Shown piece after piece: positions 27,044 through 36,777 of a DNA stretch of 64,000 bases. The DNA lies in NCBI RefSeq assembly GCF_028683135.1, contig NZ_JAJUBB010000022.1, forward strand, positions 1 to 64,000, given 5' to 3'. This DNA comes from Enterovibrio qingdaonensis (GTDB taxonomy: Bacteria; Pseudomonadota; Gammaproteobacteria; Enterobacterales; Vibrionaceae). Numbering within the stretch: the stretch's first letter is position 1; every line of letters begins with the position of its first letter. The position numbers were made by a program, and so were the translations under genes. The notes under the pieces were generated by a model. The model did not search any database. It worked only from the letters and a program-made list of their open reading frames with translations, and was not told where the DNA came from.

Positions 27044-27706
27044 ATGTACAACGTCAACGAAATTTTTGAAACCATTCAAGGCGAAGGCACGTTTACTGGC
27101 GTACCTTCAGTTTTTGTTCGCTTACAGGGTTGTCCTGTAGGTTGTCCTTGGTGCGACACTCGACAAACTTGGGATACGTTGGCATCTGACCAGCGTGATT
27201 TTGGCACTGTCATCGCAAAAACCGGCGACAGTCCACTTTGGGCCGAAGCAACCTCAGAAAATATTGTCGATTATTTGAATGAAAGCTATTCAGCAAAACA
27301 TGTCGTGATTACAGGCGGAGAGCCTTGCATGTTTGACTTGGTGCCCCTTACCACACAATTAGAGGCGAATGGATACCGTTGCCAAATTGAAACAAGTGGT
27401 ACTTACGACGTTCGCACATCTGCAAACACTTGGGTCACCGTGTCTCCGAAAATCAACATGCGCGGTAAATTACCGGTATTGAAAAGCACACTGGCGAGAG
27501 CCAATGAAATAAAGCACCCAGTTGGGACAGAAACAGACATAGAAAAGCTCACAGAGCTTCTTGCGGACATCGATTTATCAGGAAAAGAAGTCGCACTGCA
27601 GCCTATTAGTCAAAAGCCAAGAGCTACAGCACTGTGTATTGAAACCTGCATTAAAAACAACTGGCGTCTTTCTATTCAGACCCACAAATACCTCGATATC
27701 GCGTAA
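27044..27706 (+). CDS. queE: 7-carboxy-7-deazaguanine synthase QueE
   Basis: 220 residues, radical-SAM enzyme of queuosine biosynthesis that contracts 6-carboxytetrahydropterin to the deazaguanine. GCPVGCPWCDT carries the CX3CX2C cluster ligands and VVITGGEPC the GGE motif. It matches the gamma-proteobacterial form of the enzyme. It converges on queD, which makes its substrate; folE, which makes the substrate of QueD, is 4 kb away, so most of the preQ0 branch lies nearby but not as an operon. Confidence 0.95.
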   Translation: MYNVNEIFETIQGEGTFTGVPSVFVRLQGCPVGCPWCDTRQTWDTLASDQRDFGTVIAKTGDSPLWAEATSENIVDYLNESYSAKHVVITGGEPCMFDLVPLTTQLEANGYRCQIETSGTYDVRTSANTWVTVSPKINMRGKLPVLKSTLARANEIKHPVGTETDIEKLTELLADIDLSGKEVALQPISQKPRATALCIETCIKNNWRLSIQTHKYLDIA

Positions 27707-27721
27707 GCATCTATCGAAAAG

Positions 27722-27747
27722 AAAAAAGGGCCGACCGGCCCTTTTTT
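27722..27747. terminator. bidirectional terminator between queE and queD
   Basis: AAAAAAGGGCC-GACC-GGCCCTTTTTT between convergent genes. Confidence 0.9.
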
Positions 27748-27753
27748 ACTGCG

Positions 27754-28116
27754 TTACTCGCCAGTGTATAGACAACCTGCCGTACAGGTTTCTTTGATCA
27801 TGATTTTGCTTAAGCAAGGCAACGCTGGTTTCAACTCATCCCAAATCCATTTCGCTAACACTTCGCTGGTTGGGTTTTCCAGCCCCTCAATATCGTTGAG
27901 GTAGTAGTGGTCCAAACGATCATAGATTGGTTGGAAAGCTTTCTTAATCTCGGAGAAATCGATCACCCACCCTGTGTGTGGATCAACCTCGCCCGCCACG
28001 TAAATACGCACTAAGAAAGAGTGACCATGCAAGCGACCACATTTATGACCTTCCGGTACATGTGGCAGTCTATGGGCAGCTTCAAACATGAATTCTTTAA
28101 ACAGTTCAGTGTGCAT
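27754..28116 (-). CDS. queD: 6-carboxytetrahydropterin synthase QueD
   Basis: 120 residues. QueD converts 7,8-dihydroneopterin triphosphate, the FolE product, to 6-carboxytetrahydropterin. Zinc ligands are in FEAAHRLPH and RLHGHSF, the catalytic Cys in [10 protein letters not shown], and KETCTAGC near the end. The ATG at 28116 aligns with the Escherichia coli start and has GGGA 9 nt upstream; an ATG at 28125 is in frame. Confidence 0.94.
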   Translation of the reverse strand: MHTELFKEFMFEAAHRLPHVPEGHKCGRLHGHSFLVRIYVAGEVDPHTGWVIDFSEIKKAFQPIYDRLDHYYLNDIEGLENPTSEVLAKWIWDELKPALPCLSKIMIKETCTAGCLYTGE

Positions 28117-28453
28117 TTCGTGCATTCCCGTGTTTGTAAGTTAAATCTTTGCGCGGCGATGCTACTGAATATTGGCAGCAAGCTCAAACTGAATTCCACT
28201 AACTGTCACTCTTTGACTGGAGGCAAAACGGTATCCGTGTCGTCCTGCGCAGCGAATCAAGACCACAGCCCTGAAATAAGCGTACAAATATGATGGCTTT
28301 TTGCACAAAATTTCGTCGAACGTAAAAGATAGTGAAGCCTTGCCAATTCTGCATCTTGAGGTAGTTTAGGTATGCAGGTAAACTCTTCTGTCCTAGTGCG
28401 AATTATCCTAGCTCGGTGACAACAGGTCATCGAGTATTCTTCAACGGAGTTAG
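28117..28453. promoter_or_regulatory. queD/asnS divergent intergenic region
   Basis: 337 bp without a gene. It must hold the queD and asnS promoters. Two hairpins lie on the asnS side: CTGCAT...ATGCAG (28349-28377) and CTCGGTGAC-AACAG-GTCATCGAG (28412-28434), the latter 11 nt before the asnS ribosome site GGAG. No preQ1 riboswitch consensus was recognised. Confidence 0.4.
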
Positions 28454-29863
28454 ATGCAAATTATGAACTATGTGCCTGTAGCAGACGTCCTGCACGGCAA
28501 AGCGGCAGTAGACACAGAAGTCACTGTTCGCGGTTGGATCCGCACACGTCGTGATTCAAAAGCCGGTATTTCTTTCCTTGCCATTTATGACGGCTCTTGT
28601 TTTGACCCAATTCAGGCGGTTGTTCCTAATGAGCTGAATAATTACAACGAAGAAGTACTGCGTCTTACTACAGGCTGTTCTGTAGAAGTTACGGGTAAAG
28701 TTGTAGAAAGCCCAGGTCAAGGCCAAGCGTTTGAACTACAAGCAACCGACGTAAAAGTTGTTGGTTGGGTTGAAGATGCTGACACTTACCCAATGGCTAA
28801 AACACGCCACTCTATTGAGTACCTGCGTGAAGTTGCTCACCTACGTCCTCGCACCAACGTAATTGGTGCTGTTGCGCGTGTTCGTAACTGTCTGGCGCAA
28901 GCGATTCACCGCTTCTACCACGAACAAGGTTACTTCTGGGTTTCTGCACCACTGATCACTGCATCTGATGCAGAAGGTGCAGGTGAAATGTTCCGTGTAT
29001 CAACACTGGATCTGGAAAACCTACCACGCACTGATAAAGGCACCGTTGATTACAACGAAGATTTCTTTGGTAAAGAGACCTTCCTGACGGTATCTGGTCA
29101 GTTGAACGCAGAAGCCTATGCATGTGCGCTGAGCAAGGTTTACACCTTCGGCCCGACTTTCCGCGCTGAAAACTCAAACACCAGCCGCCACCTAGCGGAA
29201 TTCTGGATGGTTGAACCAGAAGTTGCATTTGCAGACCTGAACGACGTTGCAAAACTGGCAGAAGACATGCTGAAGTTTGTGTTTAAAGCTGTTCTGGAAG
29301 AGCGCCGCGACGATCTTGAATTCTTTGCACAACGCATCGACAAAGAAGCGATCACGCGTCTAGAGAAATTCGTTGAATCAGACTTCGCACAAGTTGATTA
29401 CACGGATGCTATCGAGATCCTGCTTCAGTCTGGTAAAACGTTTGAGAATGCTGTTGAGTGGGGTATTGACCTTGCTTCTGAGCACGAGCGTTACCTTGCA
29501 GAACAACACTTCCAAGCTCCAGTTATTGTGAAAAACTACCCGAAAGACATCAAAGCATTCTACATGCGCTTGAACGAAGACGGTAAAACAGTAGCAGCAA
29601 TGGACGTTCTGGCACCTGGCATTGGTGAGATCATCGGTGGTGCGCAGCGTGAAGAACGTCTTGATGTTCTAGATGCTCGCATGCGCGCAATGAACATCGA
29701 TCCTGAGCACATGAGCTGGTACCGCGATCTTCGCCGTTACGGCACCGTTCCACACGCTGGTTTCGGTCTAGGCTTTGAGCGTTTGGTTTCTTACGTAACA
29801 GGTATGGGCAACGTTCGCGACGTTATTCCATTCCCACGTACTCCTCGTAGCGCGAACTTCTAA
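28454..29863 (+). CDS. asnS: asparaginyl-tRNA synthetase AsnRS
   Basis: 469 residues, class IIb synthetase that charges tRNA-Asn. OB-fold anticodon domain about residues 15-125 ([20 protein letters not shown] in part), catalytic domain with motif 2 [17 protein letters not shown] and motif 3 [10 protein letters not shown]. Near-identical to Vibrio AsnRS as I recall it. GGAG lies 4 nt before the ATG at 28454; a second ATG at 28463 matches the usual family start but is 13 nt from it. Confidence 0.96.
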   Translation: MQIMNYVPVADVLHGKAAVDTEVTVRGWIRTRRDSKAGISFLAIYDGSCFDPIQAVVPNELNNYNEEVLRLTTGCSVEVTGKVVESPGQGQAFELQATDVKVVGWVEDADTYPMAKTRHSIEYLREVAHLRPRTNVIGAVARVRNCLAQAIHRFYHEQGYFWVSAPLITASDAEGAGEMFRVSTLDLENLPRTDKGTVDYNEDFFGKETFLTVSGQLNAEAYACALSKVYTFGPTFRAENSNTSRHLAEFWMVEPEVAFADLNDVAKLAEDMLKFVFKAVLEERRDDLEFFAQRIDKEAITRLEKFVESDFAQVDYTDAIEILLQSGKTFENAVEWGIDLASEHERYLAEQHFQAPVIVKNYPKDIKAFYMRLNEDGKTVAAMDVLAPGIGEIIGGAQREERLDVLDARMRAMNIDPEHMSWYRDLRRYGTVPHAGFGLGFERLVSYVTGMGNVRDVIPFPRTPRSANF

Positions 29864-29886
29864 GTCGTCCTCACGAGAGTAACTCT

Positions 29887-29917
29887 AAAAACCTCCGCAT
29901 TGTCGGAGGTTTTTTTG
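29887..29917 (+). terminator. terminator of asnS
   Basis: AAAACCTCCG...CGGAGGTTTTTTT hairpin 24 bp after the stop. Confidence 0.9.
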
Positions 29918-30048
29918 TTTTAGCCCCTTCTCAACACCTCTCTTTATTTGTTTCTGGAATCTTAGATTGATTCCACCTCTTCGCCTCCAGACAGTGCTAA
30001 ATTCAAGGCATGTAGGAAAGCAATCGACGAAAAGGATAAGAGGCTATC

Positions 30049-30306
30049 ATGAGTAAATATAACGAAAGCGATATTCACTACCATGGTGAAACAAACGGCG
30101 TACATAGCTGGAGTTTGTCAATGGGACAGCCTTACTATTGGCACCCTGACTGGCTTCATATTGCAGAGGACATTACAGGACACGTACCTGTAGAAGAAGG
30201 AAAGCTACACGTCGAGCATGGACAAGAAGCGACAAAAGACCATGCGGTACAAGCCATTTTGAAACATATCAATGAGTGGGTACACAAATCACACCACAAA
30301 CGCTAA
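30049..30306 (+). CDS. 85-residue His-rich protein, unknown
   Basis: Complete small gene with AAGGATAAGAGG upstream, its own terminator and gaps on both sides. The protein has nine or more His and several Trp (HYHGETNGVHSWSLSMG, YYWHPDWLH), no signal peptide and no membrane segment; the His-rich C-terminus ends HKSHHKR. I do not recognise the family; metal binding is only suggested by composition. It sits where a porin gene lies in Escherichia coli, between asnS and aspC. Confidence 0.75.
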   Translation: MSKYNESDIHYHGETNGVHSWSLSMGQPYYWHPDWLHIAEDITGHVPVEEGKLHVEHGQEATKDHAVQAILKHINEWVHKSHHKR

Positions 30307-30318
30307 CATCCTGAAGAG

Positions 30319-30344
30319 AAAAGGCTGCTAAGCAGCCTTTTTTG
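30319..30344 (+). terminator. terminator of the 85-residue gene
   Basis: AAAAGGCTGCT-A-AGCAGCCTTTTTT, 12 bp after the stop. Confidence 0.88.
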
Positions 30345-30639
30345 AACGTTATATTTTTTCATTCCACTACTCCCTCCCGCATTTCTTCTTTATTCATTTT
30401 CCCGCATATATAGTCTGTGGTATTTAATGAATCTTTTGCCCATAGCCATTTAATCGCGAGGTGTTTCGCATATTTCTTCGTTTAACTGCGTCTATTTCTT
30501 TGCTCAATTGATAAAAGAATGCCCGAAACTGCCCCTTCTTCATTGAAGAGTGAATTAGTTAAAATTTCCGTTTTATTACAACGAATCAAAATGGTATAAA
30601 AAAGGCTGTACCTTTTAACAACGCCATGGATGAACGAAG
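30345..30639 (+). promoter_or_regulatory. aspC upstream region
   Basis: About 295 bp, AT-rich, without an open frame that looks coding. It should hold the aspC promoter; no operator was recognised. There is no trace of the ompF-type porin that separates these genes in enterobacteria. Confidence 0.35.
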
Positions 30640-31833
30640 ATGTTTGAAAAAATTGTTGCGGCTCCCGCCGACCCTATTCTAGGCCTCACTGAAGATTTCA
30701 AAGCCGATCCTCGCGCTGAGAAAATTAACTTGGGTGTAGGTATTTACAAGGATGAATCTGGAAATACCCCTGTTCTAGCGACCGTTAAAAAAGCGGAAGC
30801 CATTCTTCTTGAGAAAGAAACCACCAAATCTTACCTGAGCATTCCAGGTACACCAGAATACGGTCTGGCAGTTCAAAAACTGCTATTCGGTGAAAACGCA
30901 CCAATTATTGCAGACAAACGCGCGCAAACTGCGCAAGCCCCAGGTGGCACAGGTGCCCTGCGTCTTGCAGCTGAATTCATCAAACGCCAACTTGGTGATG
31001 TGAAAGTTTGGGTAAGTAACCCAACGTGGGCAAACCACAACGGCGTGTTTGCTGCGGCAGGCTTAGAAGTAACACAATATGGTTACTATGACGCAGAAGC
31101 AAAAGACATGGATTTCGCTGCTATGGTTGCAGATCTGCAAACCGCGAATGCAGGCGACGTCGTTCTTCTACATGGCTGCTGTCACAATCCAACCGGTATT
31201 GACCCAGACACGGCACAATGGAAAGAGCTTGCTGCACTATGTAAAGAAAAAGCACTGCTACCAATGTTTGACTTCGCATACCAAGGTTTTGCGAAAGGCG
31301 TGGAAGAAGATGCCGCTGGCCTTCGTATTTTTACCGAAGTTTGTCCCGAGCTGCTCATCGCAAGCTCATTCTCTAAAAACTTTGGTTTGTACAATGAGCG
31401 TGTAGGTGCATTTACCTTGGTGGGTACATCCCCATCAGAAGCAGCAACTGCATTTAGCCAAGTGAAGAGCATTGCTCGCGTGATTTACTCTAACCCACCA
31501 GCACACGGTGCTGCTGTTGTTACCGAAATCCTTGGTGATGCTGCGCTTCGCGCTGAATGGGAGCAAGAAGTTGCCGACATGCGTGACCGCATTCAAGCAA
31601 TGCGTGAGTTGTTTGTTACTTCACTTAAAGAAGAAGGTGTCGACGCAGACTTTAGCTTTATCGAACGCCAGAACGGTATGTTCTCCTTCTCTGGTCTGAA
31701 CAAAGATCAGGTTGCACGTTTGAAAGACGAATTTGCGGTATACATCGTAGGCTCTGGCCGTATCAGCGTCGCAGGCATGACCCGTTCAAACATGGGTCCG
31801 CTATGTAAAGCGATTGCAGCAGTAATGAAGTAG
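30640..31833 (+). CDS. aspC: aspartate aminotransferase AspC
   Basis: 397 residues, class I PLP aminotransferase interconverting aspartate and oxaloacetate with glutamate, also acting on aromatic amino acids. The lysine motif [26 protein letters not shown] and MFDFAYQGF are the I-alpha subgroup signatures. The asnS...aspC order recalls asnS-ompF-aspC of Escherichia coli, which supports aspC rather than tyrB. Confidence 0.94.
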   Translation: MFEKIVAAPADPILGLTEDFKADPRAEKINLGVGIYKDESGNTPVLATVKKAEAILLEKETTKSYLSIPGTPEYGLAVQKLLFGENAPIIADKRAQTAQAPGGTGALRLAAEFIKRQLGDVKVWVSNPTWANHNGVFAAAGLEVTQYGYYDAEAKDMDFAAMVADLQTANAGDVVLLHGCCHNPTGIDPDTAQWKELAALCKEKALLPMFDFAYQGFAKGVEEDAAGLRIFTEVCPELLIASSFSKNFGLYNERVGAFTLVGTSPSEAATAFSQVKSIARVIYSNPPAHGAAVVTEILGDAALRAEWEQEVADMRDRIQAMRELFVTSLKEEGVDADFSFIERQNGMFSFSGLNKDQVARLKDEFAVYIVGSGRISVAGMTRSNMGPLCKAIAAVMK

Positions 31834-31858
31834 TCTTCATCACTACCGTGATACCTAC

Positions 31859-31886
31859 AAAAAAAGCACCCTAGGGTGCTTTTTTA
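31859..31886. terminator. bidirectional terminator between aspC and folE
   Basis: AAAAAGCACCCTAGGGTGCTTTTT palindrome with T-tail, between convergent genes (arms AAAAAGCACC and GGTGCTTTTT). Confidence 0.88.
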
Positions 31887-31912
31887 TTACCAATTTTGAA
31901 GAAGCCGCCTGA

Positions 31913-32566
31913 CTATATGCCGTGCAGAAACTCAGCACGTGTTGCCGCATTCTTCTTAAATACACCGCCTAACGCAGTCGTTGTTGTCACACTCGTTGCA
32001 TCCATCACACCACGCGCTTTAACGCAATAATGGGTCGCGTTCATGTGCACAGCCACGTTGTCGGTTTCCAGCAAGGTTTGCAGTGCCACCAGAATTTGTC
32101 GCGTAAGACGCTCTTGTACCTGTGGTCGCTGCGCAAAAAAACGCACGATGCGATTAATCTTAGAGAGACCAATTATCTTATCTTTCGGTAGATAAGCGAC
32201 AGTACATGATCCATCAATGGTCACGAGGTGATGCTCACACGTACTGGTGAGTGTAATATTTTTCACTCTCACCATTTCATCACAGCCCATTTTGTTATCA
32301 ATCACCGTGATTTTCGGAAAGTTAGCGTAGTCCAAGCCTGAAAACACTTCGTCGACATACATCTTCGCAATACGCGCAGGTGTTTCCATCAAACTGTCAT
32401 CTTCAAGGTCGAGATCGATAACGGACAGAATCTCCCGCATGTGATACTCGATTTTTTCTTTCTTTTCTTCGGCGGTCATCGACGAACCGGACTGCATTGG
32501 AGTTTCGATACCACGCGCCACTAGCGCTTCACGAACTCGCTTTGCAGAATCGCTCAATGCTGTCAT
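31913..32566 (-). CDS. folE: GTP cyclohydrolase I FolE
   Basis: 217 residues from the ATG at 32566, fixed by GAGGG 7 nt upstream; the frame continues 117 bases further up into the leader. FolE opens GTP to dihydroneopterin triphosphate, the entry to folate, tetrahydrofolate cofactors and queuosine. The zinc/active-site motif [31 protein letters not shown] (in part) and the C-terminal [12 protein letters not shown] are conserved. An ECF-type promoter like that of the sigma-ChrR operon lies about 90 bp upstream, suggesting induction under photo-oxidative stress. Confidence 0.95.
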   Translation of the reverse strand: MTALSDSAKRVREALVARGIETPMQSGSSMTAEEKKEKIEYHMREILSVIDLDLEDDSLMETPARIAKMYVDEVFSGLDYANFPKITVIDNKMGCDEMVRVKNITLTSTCEHHLVTIDGSCTVAYLPKDKIIGLSKINRIVRFFAQRPQVQERLTRQILVALQTLLETDNVAVHMNATHYCVKARGVMDATSVTTTTALGGVFKKNAATRAEFLHGI

Positions 32567-32654
32567 AAAAAACCCTCGGATCGTTCCAATGTTGTTATTG
32601 TACCCAGCGTAAAACTTGATTGCGTCAAGGTCTTCAATTTGCTCAGGTATTGTT

Positions 32655-32682
32655 ATTACTCGCCTATTGAGGACAAGGATCA
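32655..32682 (-). promoter_or_regulatory. ECF (RpoE/ChrR-type) promoter of folE
   Basis: On the minus strand: TGATCC (32682-32677), 16 bp, AGTAAT (32660-32655). The next bases continue GTAATAACAATACCT, matching GTAATAACAGTACCT at the LON-sigma operon promoter in 14 of 15 positions. Such agreement of -35, spacing, -10 and start region in two unrelated genes is unlikely by chance. Confidence 0.58.
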
Positions 32683-32835
32683 ATTTCTGTCAGATTTTTG
32701 AAGCATAACGTTAATAGTCATAAAATTACACCTTGAAATGCATGCGGGCATTAGTTTCGACAAACAAAGTCTGAGATAATGCTTTTTTGCTCTGCTGATA
32801 GCTAATGTATAGCTTAAAACTACCGAGATTTTTTT

Positions 32836-34071
32836 ATGGGTTGTTGCGATACTCCTGGACTGATGCCCGTTTCCACGGCCATTGAGACGCTTCTTAATGA
32901 CACTACGCCTATTACGGCTACCGAAACTGTCTCCCTTATTAATGCGCAAAACCGCATTACCTCAGAAGACATTCTATCCCCAATCAACGTACCACCTTTT
33001 GCAAATTCTGCGATGGATGGCTACGCCGTGCGATGTGAAGACCTCGTGGCTACCCAGACGTTGCCTCTCGCGGGTAAGTCTTTTGCGGGTGTCCCTTTTG
33101 AAGGCGATTGGCCCAAAGGGACTTGTATCCGCATCATGACAGGTGCAGAAATCCCAGAAGGTGCTGACGCTGTCATCATGCAAGAGCAAACAAGCGTTGA
33201 AGGCGATAACGTTACCTTCACTGTTCTGCCTGTTGCCCAGCAAAACATTCGTCCAATGGGCGATGATGTAAAAACTGGCGATGTGGTTATTCCAAAAGGA
33301 ACACTGCTGACACCTCGCGAAGTTCCCCTTCTAGCGACGCTTGGCATCGCCGATGTGCCTGTTATGAGAAGACCAACAGTTGCGTTTTTCTCTACAGGTG
33401 ATGAACTGCGCCAAGTTGGAGAGACGCTGGGGAAAGGCGAGATATACGACAGTAACCGCTATACCATTCGCGCAATGCTTGAAAAAATGCACTGCGAAGC
33501 AATTGATCTAGGCGTCGTTCCAGATTGTCCTGAAAAACTTCGTGAAGCCTTTTTACATGCGGCGGATATTGCCGATGTCATTGTCACATCTGGTGGCGTA
33601 AGCGTTGGCGAAGCCGACTACACCAAAGATATTTTGGACCAAGAAGGCGAAGTGGGTTTTTGGAAGATTGCCATCAAGCCCGGCAAGCCCTTTGCCTTTG
33701 GCCGCGTGAAAGGTGCGCTATTCTGTGGTTTGCCAGGTAACCCAGTCTCCGTTCTGGTTACCCTGCATGTTTTGGTTCAGCCGCTGCTTGCTAAACTTTC
33801 TGGCCACACCCAATGGCAACCAACCATTCAACTGAAAGCAAAAGCAGAGAGCCGTTTTAAAAAATCACCGGGCCGTGCGGACTACCAGCGCGCTGTTTAT
33901 CGATTGGATGAAAACGGTGACCTTATTGTTGGCACCACTGGCAACCAAGGGTCAGGTGCGTTCAGTTCGCTTTCTGTTGCTAACTGCTTTGCTGTATTGG
34001 AGCAAGATCGTGGCCACGTTGAGGTCGGTGAAAGCGTGACTATCGAGCCATTCAACGCTGTTTTAAGTTAA
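32836..34071 (+). CDS. moeA: molybdopterin molybdenumtransferase MoeA
   Basis: 411 residues. MoeA inserts molybdate into adenylated molybdopterin. Family blocks: VPPFANSAMDGYAVR, IMTGAEIPEGADAVIMQE (in part), FFSTGDEL, SGGVSVGEADYTKD, KPGKPFAFG and GLPGNPVSV. Cytosolic dimer. Followed 3 bp later by moeB, so one operon; divergent from folE with 269 bp between starts. Confidence 0.95.
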   Translation: MGCCDTPGLMPVSTAIETLLNDTTPITATETVSLINAQNRITSEDILSPINVPPFANSAMDGYAVRCEDLVATQTLPLAGKSFAGVPFEGDWPKGTCIRIMTGAEIPEGADAVIMQEQTSVEGDNVTFTVLPVAQQNIRPMGDDVKTGDVVIPKGTLLTPREVPLLATLGIADVPVMRRPTVAFFSTGDELRQVGETLGKGEIYDSNRYTIRAMLEKMHCEAIDLGVVPDCPEKLREAFLHAADIADVIVTSGGVSVGEADYTKDILDQEGEVGFWKIAIKPGKPFAFGRVKGALFCGLPGNPVSVLVTLHVLVQPLLAKLSGHTQWQPTIQLKAKAESRFKKSPGRADYQRAVYRLDENGDLIVGTTGNQGSGAFSSLSVANCFAVLEQDRGHVEVGESVTIEPFNAVLS

Positions 34072-34074
34072 AGG

Positions 34075-34830
34075 ATGAACGTGGATATTCTCTCTCCGGA
34101 AGAAGAGCTCAGATATAATCGCCAAATCATATTGCGCCAATTTGATTTTGAGGGCCAAGAAGCCCTCAAACAAAGCAAGGTGCTTGTACTCGGTGCCGGC
34201 GGACTCGGCTGTGCTGCCAGTCAGTATCTTGCCGCCGCAGGCGTCGGGGAGCTAACGCTCATCGATGACGACAAGGTTGAATTGTCCAACCTCCAACGCC
34301 AAGTGCTCCACAGTGATGCAACGATTGGTGATTTAAAGGTCGATTCTGCGGCACGCTCACTTACTGCTCTCAACCCTCATTTGACGGTTAACACGATTTC
34401 TACCCGTTTAAATGACGATGCGCTTTCTGAGTTGATAGAAAAACATAGCCTCGTTCTGGACTGCAGTGACAACGTAGATACACGCAATCAATTGAACCGC
34501 TTGTGCTTTAAGCACAAAACACCGCTAGTCAGTGGTGCTGCCATTCGCCTTGAAGGCCAAGTCGCTGTCTTTACTTATGGTGACAATGAGCCTTGCTACC
34601 AGTGTTTAAGTGCCATGTTTGGTGAACAAGCACTGAGTTGTGTTGAAGCAGGAATTCTCTCTCCTGTCGTTGGTGTGATTGGCGCGATGCAGGCGTTAGA
34701 GGCGATCAAGGTCGTGTCAAAATTTGCCGCTTTACCTACCGGAAAGCTCATGATGTTTGACGCGATGGAAAGCCAATGGCGCAGCTTTAACTTGCTCAAG
34801 AATCCAAACTGCCCTGTCTGCTGTGACTAA
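34075..34830 (+). CDS. moeB: molybdopterin-synthase adenylyltransferase MoeB
   Basis: 251 residues, E1-like enzyme that adenylates the C-terminus of MoaD. VLGAGGLGCAASQYLAAAG is the nucleotide-binding loop, DCSDNVDTR and the zinc cysteines in CYQCL and NCPVCC are present, as in Escherichia coli MoeB. Starts 3 bp after moeA. Confidence 0.95.
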   Translation: MNVDILSPEEELRYNRQIILRQFDFEGQEALKQSKVLVLGAGGLGCAASQYLAAAGVGELTLIDDDKVELSNLQRQVLHSDATIGDLKVDSAARSLTALNPHLTVNTISTRLNDDALSELIEKHSLVLDCSDNVDTRNQLNRLCFKHKTPLVSGAAIRLEGQVAVFTYGDNEPCYQCLSAMFGEQALSCVEAGILSPVVGVIGAMQALEAIKVVSKFAALPTGKLMMFDAMESQWRSFNLLKNPNCPVCCD

Positions 34831-34899
34831 CAGGCATTGGCTCAAAGAGTGACATTGTTCTCAAGTTTGCTATTTCTCAGCTACATTTAAGAATGTCTC

Positions 34900-34934
34900 G
34901 GCTGTCATGCCCTCCGTGACAGCCTCTTTCTTTT
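34900..34934 (+). terminator. terminator of moeAB
   Basis: GGCTGTCA (34900-34907) with TGACAGCC (34917-34924), then TCTTTCTTTT. Confidence 0.75.
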
Positions 34935-34959
34935 AATGAAGTAGGCTGATAGCAATACG

Positions 34960-36579
34960 ATGTTGAAATCGATATCAATAATCCTTGTGCTCCTCGGTAT
35001 GCTCGCCCTGATATCGGCATTACGATCTTCGATTTCCCTCTATCACAAAGATCGTCGCCCCTCCACCTTCAGCTTTATTCCCGTCATGCTTGGCTTTGTT
35101 CTCGGCTACGTCGTTTTTACCGGCTATATGGCGATGATGGATAAAATCAGCGTCATCGAGTTTGTGGTTTCCATGGTGTTTTTTGGTGGCGGGATTTTTT
35201 GCGTGATGATTTTTGGTGTCGTCTCACAAAGCATGGAACGGATTGCTTTTGCTGAGTTTCAGCAGCGTCACAACGAATCCCATGACAGTCTGACTGGGCT
35301 TCCTAATCGACGGTTTCTGCTGCAAACCATTAATCAACACATTCATGATTTTGAAACTACTCAACAAAGGTTCGGTGTCGCGACGGTGGACATCAATAAT
35401 TTTAACCATATCAATGAAGTATTCGGGCACCAAGCTGGGGACAGCGTGCTTTATCAGTATTCCGAACGACTACGTGAGTTTGTTGAACAAGATATTTTCC
35501 TCGCCAGAACCAGTGGAAATCGATTTACATTCATCATAAATAGTCCAGAAACAACGAACGTTGCACATTACATTGAAACCATACAATCCTATCTTGATCA
35601 CCCGCAGACCATTAATGACCATGACGTCAACTTAACGAATACCATCGGTGTCTCACTGTATCCCGAGCATGGTTCGTGTTCTGAAGATATTTTGAAACGC
35701 TCTGAAATCGCCATGTACAGTGCCAAACGTATCCAAGTCCCCTATGCCGTCTATGAAGCCGCGTCTTACAGACAGCTTTACGATAAAGTCGAATTGGCAC
35801 AAATGCTCCAAGTCGCGATGGTCAATATGGATTTTGACTTGTACTTTCAACCCGTCCTAAACGTCAACGCCTCTCGTAAAACAACGTTCGAGGTATTGAT
35901 TCGATGGCCTCTTGGCAATGGTTACACCGTAAGTCCTGATGAGTTCATTCCTATCGCAGAACAAACTAACGCCATTCACCAAATAACGCGTTGGGTACTT
36001 CAAAAAACAGTGGCCCAATTGGCTGAATGGGCAGATAAAGGAATGGCACCCCACGTTCAAGTTAACTTGTCGGTACGAGACATTGAAGACAACAGTCTTG
36101 AACCCTTCCTGAGAAAGTTACTCAGGGACTATGCCATTCAGCCTTCCCAACTAACGTTAGAAATCACTGAAACCAGCATGATGCAAAACCCCAAAAAAGC
36201 CCAAGCAGTGCTGGAAAAAATAAAAACATTGGGCGTTTCCCTTAGCATCGATGATTTCGGTACCGGTTTTTCCTCACTCTCTATATTGAGCAATATGCCG
36301 ATTGATGAAATTAAGATTGACCGCAGCTTTGTCACCGACCTTCTCTATAGCTCTAATCATGAAGCCATAGTTAGATCAACCATTTACCTTGCACATAGCT
36401 TAGATTGCTCTGTGGTTGCTGAAGGTGTTGAGACAGAGGCGTTGGGACAATACTTAATGTCGATCGGGTGTGACAAAATCCAGGGCTTCTGGTACGGAAG
36501 ACCTATGAACCTTTCCCAAGTAGACTCATGGTTAAATGACGTTCACGTGATAAATAATCGAGTCGCCAGCCAAAACTAA
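34960..36579 (+). CDS. membrane GGDEF-EAL protein, degenerate GGDEF
   Basis: 539 residues: two to three N-terminal membrane spans (about 1-20, 40-62, 70-95), GGDEF domain (115-265), EAL domain (285-530). The GGDEF signature is replaced by SGNRF (RTSGNRFTF), so cyclase activity is very unlikely. The EAL domain reads FEVLIRWP (EVL for EAL), but VNLSVRD, LEITETSM, SIDDFGTGFSSLSIL, EIKIDRSFV and VAEGVET are all intact, so c-di-GMP phosphodiesterase activity is likely, perhaps with GTP-regulated GGDEF. Stand-alone gene between moeB and pstS. Confidence 0.9.
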   Translation: MLKSISIILVLLGMLALISALRSSISLYHKDRRPSTFSFIPVMLGFVLGYVVFTGYMAMMDKISVIEFVVSMVFFGGGIFCVMIFGVVSQSMERIAFAEFQQRHNESHDSLTGLPNRRFLLQTINQHIHDFETTQQRFGVATVDINNFNHINEVFGHQAGDSVLYQYSERLREFVEQDIFLARTSGNRFTFIINSPETTNVAHYIETIQSYLDHPQTINDHDVNLTNTIGVSLYPEHGSCSEDILKRSEIAMYSAKRIQVPYAVYEAASYRQLYDKVELAQMLQVAMVNMDFDLYFQPVLNVNASRKTTFEVLIRWPLGNGYTVSPDEFIPIAEQTNAIHQITRWVLQKTVAQLAEWADKGMAPHVQVNLSVRDIEDNSLEPFLRKLLRDYAIQPSQLTLEITETSMMQNPKKAQAVLEKIKTLGVSLSIDDFGTGFSSLSILSNMPIDEIKIDRSFVTDLLYSSNHEAIVRSTIYLAHSLDCSVVAEGVETEALGQYLMSIGCDKIQGFWYGRPMNLSQVDSWLNDVHVINNRVASQN

Positions 36580-36582
36580 CGA

Positions 36583-36620
36583 TTAATATTTCGTATTTTA
36601 CATATACGACAATATTTTAA
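36583..36620 (+). terminator. weak AT-rich hairpin after the GGDEF-EAL gene
   Basis: AATATTTCGTAT and ATACGA-C-AATATT pair with one bulge, followed by TTTTAA. Weak terminator. Confidence 0.4.
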
Positions 36621-36697
36621 TCTGACCATTTTTGAGCCACCTGTGTCATTAAAAGTACTTAATCTCGTCATGAATGCTTCAATTAACTGAAACATGA

Positions 36698-36715
36698 CTG
36701 TCATATAACTTACCT
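36698..36715 (+). promoter_or_regulatory. Pho box upstream of pstS
   Basis: CTGTCATATAACTTACCT matches 15 of 18 positions of the PhoB consensus CTGTCATAWAWCTGTMAY; the first repeat is perfect. It lies 63 bp before the pstS ATG. Confidence 0.8.
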
Positions 36716-36777
36716 AAAGTTGCCTTCGTTGATTCAAACACCTCCTTCGAGAAAGGCAACGTTTAAGGAAAGTTACT

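Noticed and set aside
34960-36579. Annotating the GGDEF-EAL protein as a diguanylate cyclase
   Set aside because: The signature is SGNRF, without the catalytic acidic residues.
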